A DNA stretch of 8,437 nt, taken from contig JAGXLE010000045.1 of NCBI GenBank assembly GCA_018334855.1, positions 1 to 8,437 on the forward strand. The letters are read 5' to 3'. Shown here in pieces: positions 1 through 7,342 of the stretch; within the stretch, counting starts at the first letter, position 1, and each line of letters opens with the position of its first letter. The DNA is from Desulfobacterales bacterium (lineage in GTDB: Bacteria > Desulfobacterota > Desulfobacteria > Desulfobacterales > Desulfosalsimonadaceae). The notes beneath the pieces were generated by a model that was not told the DNA's origin, made no database searches, and saw only the letters and a list, made by a program, of their open reading frames with translations. Position numbers and translations under genes: made by a program.

Positions 1-17
1 AAGGAATGAATGGTTAA

Positions 18-280
18 ATGCGCGTATTGATGGTTTCAGCCAACACCGAGCAGGTCAACATGACCGTGCTGCCGCTGGGCATGGCCTGTGTCGCATCTGC
101 TGTTGAATACGGAGGACATGACATCTTACTCCGCTTGCAGAGACCGCACGAAAAAAGGGGATGATAACCTCCGATGCCGGTCTTCTTGAGCCGAACTTTT
201 ATCTCGAGCCCGGCCTGGAAGGCTGGCTTCAGGAGACAGTCGAGGAGGCGGTCTCCCGGAATCCGGGATGGACGACCTGA
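18..280 (+). pseudogene. Internally deleted B12-binding-domain radical SAM protein remnant
   Basis: The reading frame from the ATG at 18 gives 48 residues to a TGA at 162-164. It begins MRVLMVSANTEQVNMTVLPL and continues with an Ala/Val helix and a GGHD turn. This is the usual N-terminus of cobalamin-binding-domain radical SAM proteins (first beta strand, S-A-N-T-E, P-L-G loop). A different frame, open from 122 and closing with TGA at 278-280, carries NFYLEPGLEGWLQETVEEAV followed by an SRNPGW ending. This resembles the extreme C-terminus of the same family. The roughly 400 residues that should lie between, including the Cys-x3-Cys-x2-Cys cluster motif, are absent, so the two ends sit together in different frames. 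An in-frame TAA at 15-17 fixes the start. A possible AAGGA ribosome site at 1-5 is rather far away. The family assignment rests on short segments; the broken state is clearer than the exact subfamily. Confidence 0.6.
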
Positions 281-329
281 CCGGCCTCTGAGTCTGGAAA
301 AATTTTTCGGCCGTGACAGGTGTTTATTG

Positions 330-351
330 CCCCGTTGAAAACTGAACGGGG
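330..351 (+). terminator. Stem-loop, possible weak terminator or leader hairpin
   Basis: CCCCGTT (330-336) pairs perfectly with AACGGGG (345-351) around an 8-base loop. It lies 50 bases after the end of the radical SAM remnant and 70 bases before the diguanylate cyclase start. The following bases (TTATGATAAAAG) are not a good U-tract, so intrinsic termination would be weak. It could instead be a structure in the 5' leader of the downstream gene. The rest of 281-420 shows no gene and no promoter I can defend. Confidence 0.3.
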
Positions 352-420
352 TTATGATAAAAGATAGATTTTTATAAAATGGCCTCTTAAGACACTGAAA
401 GTCGCAAAACAGGGAAGCCG

Positions 421-1905
421 ATGTCTGCTGTTGAAAATATTTCCGAAACACTCTGTCCCCTCGAGGAGCTGCCCGCACTGCCCTCGGTTGCTCTTAAGAT
501 ATTGGAAAAGATAAGGGATCCGGAACCCCCGCTGCGCCAGCTTGCCGAGATCCTTGCCGCTGATCCGCCCCTTTCAGCCAAGGTTTTAAATGTTGTTAAC
601 TCCTCTTTTTTCGGCCTGCCAAGAAAGATCACTAACCTGCCCCACGCGGTTAACCTGCTGGGAGAAGATTCGTTGAAATATATCGCCCTGAGCTTTTCCC
701 TTATCAACCTGTTTGACCGGAATAAACATAAATTTGACTATAAGCTTTTCTGGAAGTCGTCTTTGACCTGTGCCGTGGTCAGCCGGATCATAGCAAAAGA
801 ACTGGGCCGGACCGACTTCGAAGACATGTATTTTCTGGGGCTGATCCATAATATCGGCATATTGGTTCTTTTCCAGAGCCATCCCGGGCAGTATTCGCTT
901 GTCCTTGACAGGGTGGGCCGCGAGAAGATGGAATTTTATACGGCTGAAAATGAAATTTTCGGCTGCAACCATATGCAGGTCGGGGCATTTCTGATTGATC
1001 AATGGGGGCTGTCCGAGGCGTTTTCGCTGCCGGTGAGCTGTCACCATCATCCCGACCGGATTGAAACTGAAAATAAAAGGGATCGGACAAGGGCGCGGAT
1101 CCTCTGCCTGGCTCTTGAAATCTCGCGTTTCATGAACGAGGAAGACAAGGTTTTCAGGCTGGCGCTCATCGAAGATTTGCTAAAAGAGTATGGCATGGCC
1201 GGTCAAATCGAGCTGGAACCCGTTTTTGAAAAAGTCTCCGGGCAGCTTGAACCGCTCCTGCCGCTTTTTGAACTGGAGGCCAATGAAGACATTGATTTTC
1301 TGAAGCTGCTCGAGGAAAGCAAAAAAGAAATGTTTAATCTGTCATTCCAGATGAGCAGGCAAATAAAAGACCAGCAGCAATCCATTGAAGCGCTGAGCCT
1401 GATGGCATCACAGGACGAGCTGACCAATCTGCGCAATTATCGGAGCTTTCAGGAAGCACTGGAGATGGAGATAGCCAGCGTGCAGCGCTATAAGCATTTC
1501 AGTATACTGGCCCTGGCGGATCTGGATGCATTTAAGGCGGTCAACGATGAGCACGGCCATGTCGCAGGAGACCATGTGCTGCAGGCAGTAGCCGGTTTTT
1601 TTACCGAAAATATACGAAGCTCCGACGTATTGGCAAGATACGGAGGAGAAGAATTCGTTTTTATCCTAAAGAGCACGGCAATAGAAGACGGATTCCGGAT
1701 CCTGGACCGGCTCAGGGAAAAGCTGGCAGACCTGGCAATCGAATACCAGGGAGAAAAAATTTCCGTGACGATGAGCGTCGGGGTCACATCGATAGGGCCG
1801 GAAAATACCCTGCCGAAACACGAGTTGCTTAAACAGGCCGATTCAGCCATGTATCTTGCCAAAAAGGCCGGCAGAAACCGCACAGTTTTATTTAAACTTG
1901 ATTAG
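421..1905 (+). CDS. HDOD-GGDEF diguanylate cyclase
   Basis: This 494-residue cytoplasmic protein is predicted to make cyclic di-GMP from two GTP. Residues about 10-215 are an HDOD domain: the P-A-L-P-S-V-A-L start, the V-N-S-S-F-F-G segment, and a C-H-H-H-P near the end. It has IHN where a catalytic HD pair would be, so this half is a sensory or protein-interaction module rather than a phosphodiesterase. A linker helix (about 310-335) leads to a GGDEF domain. That domain has LADLDAFKAVND (metal-binding Asp near 367), the signature GGEEF at 408-412, and a C-terminal A-D-x-A-M-Y-x-A-K-x-x-G-R-N. An RxxD at 399-402, five residues before GGEEF, is the standard c-di-GMP inhibitory site, so product feedback is likely. 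There is no membrane segment or receiver domain. The start is secure: an in-frame TAA at 388-390 leaves no other start codon, and AGGGA lies just upstream. It is probably first in an operon with the channel gene. Confidence 0.93.
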   Translation: MSAVENISETLCPLEELPALPSVALKILEKIRDPEPPLRQLAEILAADPPLSAKVLNVVNSSFFGLPRKITNLPHAVNLLGEDSLKYIALSFSLINLFDRNKHKFDYKLFWKSSLTCAVVSRIIAKELGRTDFEDMYFLGLIHNIGILVLFQSHPGQYSLVLDRVGREKMEFYTAENEIFGCNHMQVGAFLIDQWGLSEAFSLPVSCHHHPDRIETENKRDRTRARILCLALEISRFMNEEDKVFRLALIEDLLKEYGMAGQIELEPVFEKVSGQLEPLLPLFELEANEDIDFLKLLEESKKEMFNLSFQMSRQIKDQQQSIEALSLMASQDELTNLRNYRSFQEALEMEIASVQRYKHFSILALADLDAFKAVNDEHGHVAGDHVLQAVAGFFTENIRSSDVLARYGGEEFVFILKSTAIEDGFRILDRLREKLADLAIEYQGEKISVTMSVGVTSIGPENTLPKHELLKQADSAMYLAKKAGRNRTVLFKLD

Positions 1906-1914
1906 AAAACAAAA

Positions 1915-3249
1915 ATGCCTGAAAAACTGCCAGTTGAAGTCTTGATTTCTCTGTTTCTGCTTTTATGCCCGGGATCCGCATTTCATTGCCAGCCCCGGGC
2001 TGAGCCGGCGGGAGCAATCCGGGCCCAAAGCCGGGAGGCTGTAAATCCCGGCAGTTCCGAGGCTGACACTGTGTGGGAGGAACTTATACAGGCCGGCGAG
2101 GATACCATTGAGGTTATGGAAGAGACTTTCGGCTCCCTGCCCGATGCACTGACCCTTGCCAAGAGGCTTGGCATAAGCTTGCTGTTGCTTTTTGCAGTCT
2201 ATCTGCTGTGGCGGGCTGTCAAGCGCTATCTTCTGCCCCGGGTCCGCTCCGGATGGCCTGTAAGAATTCTGTCGGTTTTTATGCTCGGGTGCGGGGCGGT
2301 CATGGGGATTTTATCCGCCTGGGGTGCCGATGTTTATATTCTGCTCACCACCCCGCCGGGTAAGTCGGTTTTCGGAAGTTTTGCCACCATTCTTTTTGTC
2401 GTCATCGGTGCTTATATCGTCTGGGAATTTATCAATTACCTGTTATATAGGCACATAATGGCGATGAACCTGGGCGAAGCCCTGGAAAAACGGCTCCAGA
2501 CCGTGCTGCCGCTTGCCAGAAGTGCGCTTTTTACTGTTATCTGCATTATCACCCTGTTGGTTATTTTATCCGAGCTTGGATTAAATATCGCCCCCATGCT
2601 TGCCGGGGCCGGAATAGTCGGGCTGGCAATCGGCTTCGGGGCCCAGAGCCTGGTAAAAGATCTGCTGACCGGCTTTTTTGTGCTCCTGGAAAACACCATT
2701 AACGTCGGAGACTGGGTCCTGCTGGGAGGACATGACGGACAGGTTGAAAACCTTACGATCCGGCACGTAACCGTTCGCGACATTTACGGCAACCTGCATA
2801 CTGTGCCGTGGAGCTCGGTTGTAACGATCACCAACCAGACACGGGATTTCGGATACGCGGTGGTCGAGGTGGGCTTTGCCTACCGGGAAAACGTGGACGA
2901 GGTGGTAGCAGTGGTACAGCAGATTGCAGATGAAATGAGGCGGGAGCCGGAAATTAATGAAGGCATACTCAGTGAACTGCAGATACTGGGCTTAATCGAG
3001 CTGGGCGATTCCGCGGTGGTTGTGCGCACCCGTTTCAAGACCCTGCCTTTTATGCGCTGGCGCCTGGAACGCGATTTCCGGCGCAGAATCAAAAACCGCT
3101 TTGACGAGCTGGGCATTGAAATACCTTATCCGCACCAGACGGTATATTTCGGGGAAAACAAGCAGGGGCAGGCACCCCCCGCCCGTATTCAGATACAGAA
3201 GCTGGCGGATTCGGAGCCGGACCAGGGTACGAACGGATCTGAGACCTGA
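1915..3249 (+). CDS. MscS-family mechanosensitive ion channel
   Basis: This 444-residue inner-membrane channel is expected to open under membrane tension and release solutes during hypo-osmotic shock. A hydrophobic N-terminus (about 8-22) looks like a signal peptide and is followed by a polar periplasmic stretch to about residue 80. Hydrophobic helices follow at about 86-106, 118-137, 155-178 and 200-222. The pore-lining helix (about 226-245) has the Ala/Gly-rich MscS pattern A-G-A-G-I-V-G-L-A-I-G-F-G-A-Q. It continues into the amphipathic D-L-L-T-G-F-F segment, the beta domain (V-G-D-W-V, G-x-V-E-x-L-T-I-R, V-P-W-S), and the alpha/beta cytosolic domain. It is longer than the roughly 286-residue E. 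coli MscS because of the extra N-terminal domain and helices. It starts 9 bases after the upstream stop, in the same frame, without a clear ribosome site, which suggests translational coupling to the cyclase gene. Confidence 0.93.
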   Translation: MPEKLPVEVLISLFLLLCPGSAFHCQPRAEPAGAIRAQSREAVNPGSSEADTVWEELIQAGEDTIEVMEETFGSLPDALTLAKRLGISLLLLFAVYLLWRAVKRYLLPRVRSGWPVRILSVFMLGCGAVMGILSAWGADVYILLTTPPGKSVFGSFATILFVVIGAYIVWEFINYLLYRHIMAMNLGEALEKRLQTVLPLARSALFTVICIITLLVILSELGLNIAPMLAGAGIVGLAIGFGAQSLVKDLLTGFFVLLENTINVGDWVLLGGHDGQVENLTIRHVTVRDIYGNLHTVPWSSVVTITNQTRDFGYAVVEVGFAYRENVDEVVAVVQQIADEMRREPEINEGILSELQILGLIELGDSAVVVRTRFKTLPFMRWRLERDFRRRIKNRFDELGIEIPYPHQTVYFGENKQGQAPPARIQIQKLADSEPDQGTNGSET

Positions 3250-3271
3250 TTGAAAACCATTAAACACCGAC

Positions 3272-3276
3272 AGGAG
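3272..3276 (+). promoter_or_regulatory. Ribosome binding site of the HD-domain gene
   Basis: AGGAG lies 8 bases before the ATG at 3285 and supports that start. Confidence 0.75.
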
Positions 3277-3284
3277 ACAACGCA

Positions 3285-3866
3285 ATGAATTCAGCTCAGC
3301 CCTCAAGGGAAGAGGCGTGGGAATTGCTTACAGAATACAATAAAAGCAGCAGCCTTATTGCCCATGCCATTACTGTTGAATCCGTGATGCGTCATTTTGC
3401 GGAAAAATTTGGTGAAGATCCCGATAAGTGGGGAGTTATCGGGCTGATTCACGACCTTGATTATGAGCAGTATCCTGATCAGCACTGTCAAAAAACAGAG
3501 GAAATCCTCCGTTCAAATAACTGGCCGGAGGAATATATTCGCGCGGTGGTCAGTCACGGATATGGTATCGTAACAGATGTGAAACCCGAGTCGCTGCTTG
3601 AGAAAACGCTTTATACCATTGACGAGCTCACAGGCTTGGTGGCTGCTGCCGCCCTTGTCCGCCCGTCAAAAAGCGTAATGGATTTAAAGGCAAAGTCTGT
3701 AAAAAAGAAATGGAAGGACAAGCACTTTGCCGCCGGGGTGGACCGGGAGATAATTGAAAACGGGTGCCGGATGCTTGACATGGAGCTCTCGGATGTGATT
3801 GCCGAAACGATTTCGGGCATGAAGCCGGTGGCCGAAGAAATAGGGCTCAAAGGCGAAGCGGGCTGA
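3285..3866 (+). CDS. HD-domain metal-dependent phosphohydrolase
   Basis: This soluble 193-residue protein of the HD superfamily is probably a metal-dependent phosphohydrolase of unknown substrate. The metal-ligand pattern is visible as His27, the His56-Asp57 pair in G-L-I-H-D-L-D-Y, His67, His91 in S-H-G-Y-G, and Asp113 in T-I-D-E-L-T-G. The following L-V-R-P-S-K-S and K-S-V-K-K-K-W-K-D-K-x-F-A-A-G-V segments are typical of short stand-alone HDIG-type proteins seen in many anaerobes. No partner domain is attached. A good ribosome site precedes the ATG. The gene follows the channel gene by 35 bases and is likely the last gene of that unit, because a long inverted repeat follows. Nucleotides or phosphate esters are possible substrates, but the sequence does not say which. 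Family assignment is firm, function is not. Confidence 0.88.
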   Translation: MNSAQPSREEAWELLTEYNKSSSLIAHAITVESVMRHFAEKFGEDPDKWGVIGLIHDLDYEQYPDQHCQKTEEILRSNNWPEEYIRAVVSHGYGIVTDVKPESLLEKTLYTIDELTGLVAAAALVRPSKSVMDLKAKSVKKKWKDKHFAAGVDREIIENGCRMLDMELSDVIAETISGMKPVAEEIGLKGEAG

Positions 3867-3902
3867 AAAAATAAATAATTTGAAAAAGGAAAACCGTGAG
3901 CG

Positions 3903-4012
3903 CTTTGGCTGACCGGCGGCTGCGAAAAAAGGAGTTTCCTCGCTCCAGGAGCCTCTTTGCGCCTCAATTTCCGCTCGGAAACCCGCTTTTCCGCGCCGCG
4001 GTCAGGCAAACG
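3903..4012. repeat. Long imperfect inverted repeat (palindromic element)
   Basis: The left arm 3903-3939 and right arm 3977-4012 are reverse complements at about 31 of 37 positions, with two single-base bulges. The best blocks are CTGACCGGCGGC (3909-3920) against GCCGCGGTCAG (3995-4005), and GTTTCC (3934-3939) against GGAAAC (3977-3982). The loop of about 37 bases contains a small CTCC-A-GGAG hairpin. The element fills most of the 193-base gap between the HD gene and the aminotransferase and carries no credible gene. It could be a dispersed palindromic repeat, a structured RNA or a transcription-terminating structure. There is no U-run after the right arm. Confidence 0.7.
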
Positions 4013-4059
4013 GAGTGCAATTTTGTTAGAGTGCCATCAACTTTAAGCCGGAGTAAGAC

Positions 4060-5235
4060 ATGAGCGTGAGCAAGAGAGCGGACAGGATATCCCCGTTTAT
4101 CGTTATGGATGTACTGGAGCGCGCCCAGGAGCTGGCCGCTTCAGGCAGAGAGATTATCCACCTGGAGGTGGGCGAGCCTGATTTTGATACCCCCCGCGTG
4201 ATCGCCGAGGCCGCGGAAAGGGCCATGGCTGAGGGAAAAACCCATTACACCCATTCTCTGGGCATCAGGGAGCTGCGCGAAGCGATTGCCGAATATTATT
4301 TCGAGCGTTATAACGTGGAGGTGGACCAGGGGCGGGTGCTGGTTACATCGGGTACGAGCATGGCAATGCATCTTCTTTTTTCCGCCCTTCTGGAAGACGG
4401 AAATGAGGTCATCCTCTCTGACCCCCATTATGCCTGTTACGACAACTTTATTAATTTTGCAGGCGGGGTTCCTGTAAGGATTCCGGTGCGTGCCGAAGAG
4501 GGTTTCCAGTTTCGTCCCGGGGAAATCCGCAAAGCTATCACCCCGGCTACCAGGGGAATTTTTATCAACAGCCCGTCCAACCCCACCGGCCAGGTGATAT
4601 CACCGGAGATTCTGGCCGCCATTGTGGATATGGCCCCGGGCGGCCATGCCGGGCCGTACGTGATAAGCGACGAGATTTACCATGGCCTTGTCTACGAGGG
4701 CCAGGAGCGCTCCGTACTGGAATACACCGACAACGCCTTTGTATTAGACGGTTTTTCCAAGCGCTATGCCATGTGCGGCTGGCGGCTGGGCTACCTGATA
4801 GCCCCGGCCGAATATGTGCGGCCGCTGCAGAAAATGCACCAGAATTTTTCCATCTGTGCCCCCTCGATCAGTCAATGGGCCGGTGTAGCCGCCCTGAGGC
4901 ACGGCCGGCCCGAGGTGGAGCGCATGCGAAGCGTTTATGACACGCGGCGGCGCCGGCTTGTAAAAGGGCTCAGGGAACTGGGCTTTGAGATCCAGTCAGA
5001 GCCGGAAGGCGCTTTTTATGTTTTTACAAGCTGCGCCCACCTGGATCCGGACGACTACAGGCTGGCATTTGATATACTTGAAAATACAGGGGTGGCCGTG
5101 ACCCCGGGGAGGGACTTCGGGCCGGGCGGTCACGGGTTTTTGCGCTTTTCATACTGCAACAGCCTTGAAAACATAGAGCAGGCCCTGGAGCGCCTTGGCG
5201 ACTACCTGCCACGATATTATGATCAAAAGGCATGA
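4060..5235 (+). CDS. Fold-type I PLP-dependent aminotransferase (class I/II)
   Basis: This 391-residue cytosolic enzyme of the aspartate aminotransferase superfamily transfers an amino group between an amino acid and a 2-oxo acid using pyridoxal phosphate. The N-terminal L-E-V-G-E-P-D-F-D-T-P and the T-H-Y-T-H-S-L-G-I-x-E-L-R segment are typical. NSPSNPTG (170-177) is the substrate and cofactor loop. Asp204 and Tyr207 in D-E-I-Y-H-G contact the PLP ring. Lys234 in D-G-F-S-K-R-Y is the expected Schiff-base lysine. Arg362 in F-L-R-F-S-Y is the carboxylate-binding arginine. All key residues are present, and the length is normal. CGGAG sits 6 bases before the ATG. Substrate specificity (aspartate, alanine or aromatic) cannot be read from the sequence. 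A C_GCAxxG_C_C-type gene follows 75 bases downstream. Confidence 0.93.
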   Translation: MSVSKRADRISPFIVMDVLERAQELAASGREIIHLEVGEPDFDTPRVIAEAAERAMAEGKTHYTHSLGIRELREAIAEYYFERYNVEVDQGRVLVTSGTSMAMHLLFSALLEDGNEVILSDPHYACYDNFINFAGGVPVRIPVRAEEGFQFRPGEIRKAITPATRGIFINSPSNPTGQVISPEILAAIVDMAPGGHAGPYVISDEIYHGLVYEGQERSVLEYTDNAFVLDGFSKRYAMCGWRLGYLIAPAEYVRPLQKMHQNFSICAPSISQWAGVAALRHGRPEVERMRSVYDTRRRRLVKGLRELGFEIQSEPEGAFYVFTSCAHLDPDDYRLAFDILENTGVAVTPGRDFGPGGHGFLRFSYCNSLENIEQALERLGDYLPRYYDQKA

Positions 5236-5297
5236 AAGCATGCATTTTATTTTGCCCGCGGGCTTTATGGCAGACTTGATGAAAAATTTATATATTC

Positions 5298-5303
5298 AGG
5301 AGG
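5298..5303 (+). promoter_or_regulatory. Strong ribosome binding site
   Basis: A full AGGAGG lies 7 bases before the ATG at 5311. It is the strongest Shine-Dalgarno sequence I noticed in the window, so the cysteine-rich protein may be translated well. Confidence 0.85.
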
Positions 5304-5310
5304 AAATTAA

Positions 5311-5943
5311 ATGACCGTTTCCAGTGAAGTTGAAAAAAGAGCCGCGGAGCTGGCCGATCAGCAATGGGATCTGCAGGCTATTGAGGACAGATTCAGGTAC
5401 CTGGTTAAACATGGCATTACCGGGAACCGGCCGGAGCTTGAAGAGATTGTTGGCAAAAAAGATGATTTTCTGGATCAGGTGCAGCAACACGCAGAGCAGT
5501 ATTGCTACCTGACCCGGAGCTGCGCCAAAGGCTCCGCCCTGGCTCTTCTGGAGGCATTTGGGTTGGGAAACATCGAAATAATCAGATCCATGGCCCCGTT
5601 TCCGGGGCTTTCCATGTCAGGGGGCATCTGCGGTCCCGTTGCCGGCGGGATGGCCGCCCTGGGACTTTACTTTTCCGGTAAAGATCCGGCCGATTATGAA
5701 AACATAAACCACTATATCGCCGGCAGGCAGTATATGCAGAAATTTAAAGCTGTTTTCGGCAGTCTTTTATGCCCTGATATCCAGAAGCGGCTGCTGGGAA
5801 GAGCCTATGATCCGTTTGCCGGGCCTGAGGAGCTGGAGGCGTTTAACCGGTCAGGCGCCCGTGAAAAATGCCCGGTCGCCCCGGGTATCGGTGCCAGGCT
5901 TGCCGCCGAGATTATTATTGAGAGCATGGAAGAAAACCGATAG
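5311..5943 (+). CDS. C_GCAxxG_C_C-type putative redox protein
   Basis: This 210-residue soluble protein resembles the C_GCAxxG_C_C family of probable redox proteins, common in anaerobes and of unknown reaction. Five cysteines are spaced as in the family: Cys65 and Cys71 in Y-C-Y-L-T-R-S-C-A, Cys107 in G-G-I-C-G-P-V-A-G-G, Cys154 in L-L-C-P-D-I-Q, and Cys187 in K-C-P-V-A-P-G-I-G. The A-P-F-P-G-L segment before the third cysteine and the G-L-Y-F after it are also family-like. The first motif departs from the name: it reads S-C-A-K-G rather than G-C-A-x-x-G. The first 60 residues form a helical, charged extension. There is no signal peptide or membrane helix, so it is cytosolic. It follows the aminotransferase on the same strand. 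Family is fairly sure, role unknown. Confidence 0.8.
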   Translation: MTVSSEVEKRAAELADQQWDLQAIEDRFRYLVKHGITGNRPELEEIVGKKDDFLDQVQQHAEQYCYLTRSCAKGSALALLEAFGLGNIEIIRSMAPFPGLSMSGGICGPVAGGMAALGLYFSGKDPADYENINHYIAGRQYMQKFKAVFGSLLCPDIQKRLLGRAYDPFAGPEELEAFNRSGAREKCPVAPGIGARLAAEIIIESMEENR

Positions 5944-5959
5944 GCGCCCCGGGTTTAGT

Positions 5960-6511
5960 TCAGGACTCAAAGCCTTTCAGGCCGGGATCAAGCTGCACGC
6001 CCAGGGAATTTAGCGCCATGGATACAAGATTATAGTTTCCCACCGCAAATATTAGATCTATCATTTGCCTGTCATCATAGGTCTTTTTTAATTCTTGCCA
6101 GGTGGGATCTGAGATAAAGGTATCGTTTTTTAATTCATCTGTAGCCCGCAGCAGGGTTTTGTCCAGCTCAGACCAGCCCCCGGCATCCGGCCCTGATTTT
6201 ATCCGCTCTATTTCTTCGTCTGTAAGCCCTGCTTTCTTTCCGATTACTGCGTGCTGGGCCCATTCATATTCCGCCCGGCACAGCCAGCCGATTCTTAAAA
6301 TCACCAGCTCCCTTTCCCGGGCCGGAAAGGTTGATTTATTTAGAACATGGGTGGCAAACACCAGCCATCTTTTCAAAAGTTTATGGTGGTGTGCCAGAGT
6401 CTTGTGAATATTGATGGGCTTGTCAAAGGATGCGCGCTCAACCACGTCGCGCTGTTCTTCATCCATTTCCGAGATCTCAAGCGGAAGAATTCTGGGCTGT
6501 GTCAATCGCAT
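5960..6511 (-). CDS. Carboxymuconolactone decarboxylase family protein (AhpD-like fold)
   Basis: This 183-residue all-helical protein belongs to the carboxymuconolactone decarboxylase / AhpD-like group. Supporting segments are F-P-A-R-E-R-E-L-V-I-L-R (62-73), W-L-C-R-A-E-Y-E-W-A-Q-H (76-87), A-G-L-T-D-E-E-I-E-R-I (94-104), and Y-D-D-R-Q-M-I-D-L-I-F-A-V-G-N-Y (145-160). The AhpD peroxidatic Cys-x-x-Cys is missing. Only Cys78 is present, so AhpD-type disulfide reductase activity is unlikely. Proteins of this pattern are often annotated only at family level. I place the start at the ATG at 6511, which has GGGGAG 7 bases upstream and begins M-R-L-T-Q-P as relatives do. A TTG at 6562 would add 17 unsupported residues overlapping the upstream gene. 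The gene is 37 bases after the DUF4197 gene and converges on the + strand block. Confidence 0.87.
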   Translation of the reverse strand: MRLTQPRILPLEISEMDEEQRDVVERASFDKPINIHKTLAHHHKLLKRWLVFATHVLNKSTFPARERELVILRIGWLCRAEYEWAQHAVIGKKAGLTDEEIERIKSGPDAGGWSELDKTLLRATDELKNDTFISDPTWQELKKTYDDRQMIDLIFAVGNYNLVSMALNSLGVQLDPGLKGFES

Positions 6512-6518
6512 AGGTTTT

Positions 6519-6524
6519 CTCCCC
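6519..6524 (-). promoter_or_regulatory. Ribosome binding site deciding the start at 6511
   Basis: GGGGAG on the - strand is 7 bases before the ATG at 6511. It favours this start over the in-frame TTG at 6562, which has no comparable site. Confidence 0.75.
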
Positions 6525-6548
6525 GGTGTTTTAAAAGTATGGACAATT

Positions 6549-7316
6549 TTATTCTGAACCAAAGACCCGCTTTAATAATTCAGTTGTCTGTTTTGCGGGG
6601 TTTTCGCGAATAGCGGCTTCCTCTTCTGCCATGTAATAAAAGATTCCGTCCATGGCCTCATTTGTGACGTAACCGGCCAGGTCTGCCTTTGCATCCGGCA
6701 CAAGCGGGATAGAATTGTATTCATCCATCACTCTGTTATATGTCTTTACGGCACCAACACTGGAGAGGCTGTTTTTTACTATCGGGCGCATCTCCTCGGC
6801 CAGAGCCCCGGACATACTGTTTTTAAAATATTTTGTGGCCGAATCCTCGGGTCCTTTATATATATTCATAACATCTTCAAACGTCATGTTTTTGATAGCC
6901 TGTAAAAAAAGCTTTTTTGCCTCAGGCGTTGCTTTTTCCGCGGCCCGGTTGAGTTTTAATTCAAGATTTTCTGTAAGAGACGATAATCCGATTTTGTTCA
7001 GGGCTGATTTTACAGTATCCAGTTTTTCGGGCAGGGGTATATGAACGGCGGGATCATCATTGAATCCGTTTTTTTGCCCCAATTGCGCCACCACATTTTC
7101 TGATCCTATGCGAAGCGCCTGTTTGAAGGCATTGCTGATTTCACTGTTTGTCGGCTCCTCCCGGCTCTCCTTTTCCCCGGAGCCTGAAAGAATTTTCATC
7201 CCTTTTTCCAGAAGGTTGTCCGCATTTGCCGTGTTTAAAACAAAAATACATACCGCCAAAGTGCACAAAGTAAATAAACATTTGTTATCTGCTGATTTAC
7301 GGAAAATATTTTTCAT
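6549..7316 (-). CDS. Exported DUF4197 family protein
   Basis: This 255-residue protein has an N-terminal signal peptide: a positive start, a hydrophobic run at about 15-28, and an N-T-A-N-A cleavage context near residue 32. It should therefore be periplasmic. The mature part matches DUF4197 by pattern: A-F-K-Q-A-L-R-I-G-S-E-N-V-V-A-Q-L-G, P-A-V-H-I-P-L-P-E-K-L, L-N-R-A-A-E-K-A-T-P-E-A-K, M-T-F-E-D-V, G-P-E-D-S-A-T-K-Y-F, and E-A-M-D-G-I-F-Y-Y-M-A-E-E-E. The length is normal for the family, whose function is unknown. The start at 7316 has GGGGA on the - strand (7323-7327), 6 bases upstream. A long palindromic repeat lies just upstream, so its promoter probably sits within or next to that element. 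The carboxymuconolactone-decarboxylase-like gene follows and may be co-transcribed. Confidence 0.9.
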   Translation of the reverse strand: MKNIFRKSADNKCLFTLCTLAVCIFVLNTANADNLLEKGMKILSGSGEKESREEPTNSEISNAFKQALRIGSENVVAQLGQKNGFNDDPAVHIPLPEKLDTVKSALNKIGLSSLTENLELKLNRAAEKATPEAKKLFLQAIKNMTFEDVMNIYKGPEDSATKYFKNSMSGALAEEMRPIVKNSLSSVGAVKTYNRVMDEYNSIPLVPDAKADLAGYVTNEAMDGIFYYMAEEEAAIRENPAKQTTELLKRVFGSE

Positions 7317-7342
7317 AACTTTTCCCCATTTAAAATTTAAGG

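Noticed and set aside
352..380. Possible -35/-10 promoter elements (TATGAT, TATAAA) before the diguanylate cyclase gene
   Set aside because: No pair of boxes has acceptable spacing and sequence together; AT-rich leader sequence explains the matches.
421..1065. HDOD region considered as an active HD-type phosphodiesterase
   Set aside because: The HD pair is replaced by HN and the other metal ligands are not in place, as is normal for HDOD domains.
3611..4009. A 132-codon open frame on the - strand overlapping the HD gene and the inverted repeat
   Set aside because: It lies mostly antisense to a well-supported HD-domain gene, has low-complexity Ser/Arg-rich content and no family features.
5254..5263. 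Perfect palindrome GCCCGCGGGC between the aminotransferase and the cysteine-rich gene, considered as a terminator
   Set aside because: It leaves almost no loop, and no U-run follows. A short GC palindrome is weak evidence on its own.
6512..6562. N-terminal extension of the carboxymuconolactone-decarboxylase-like protein from a TTG at 6562
   Set aside because: The internal ATG at 6511 has a good ribosome site and a family-like start, and the extension would overlap the upstream gene.
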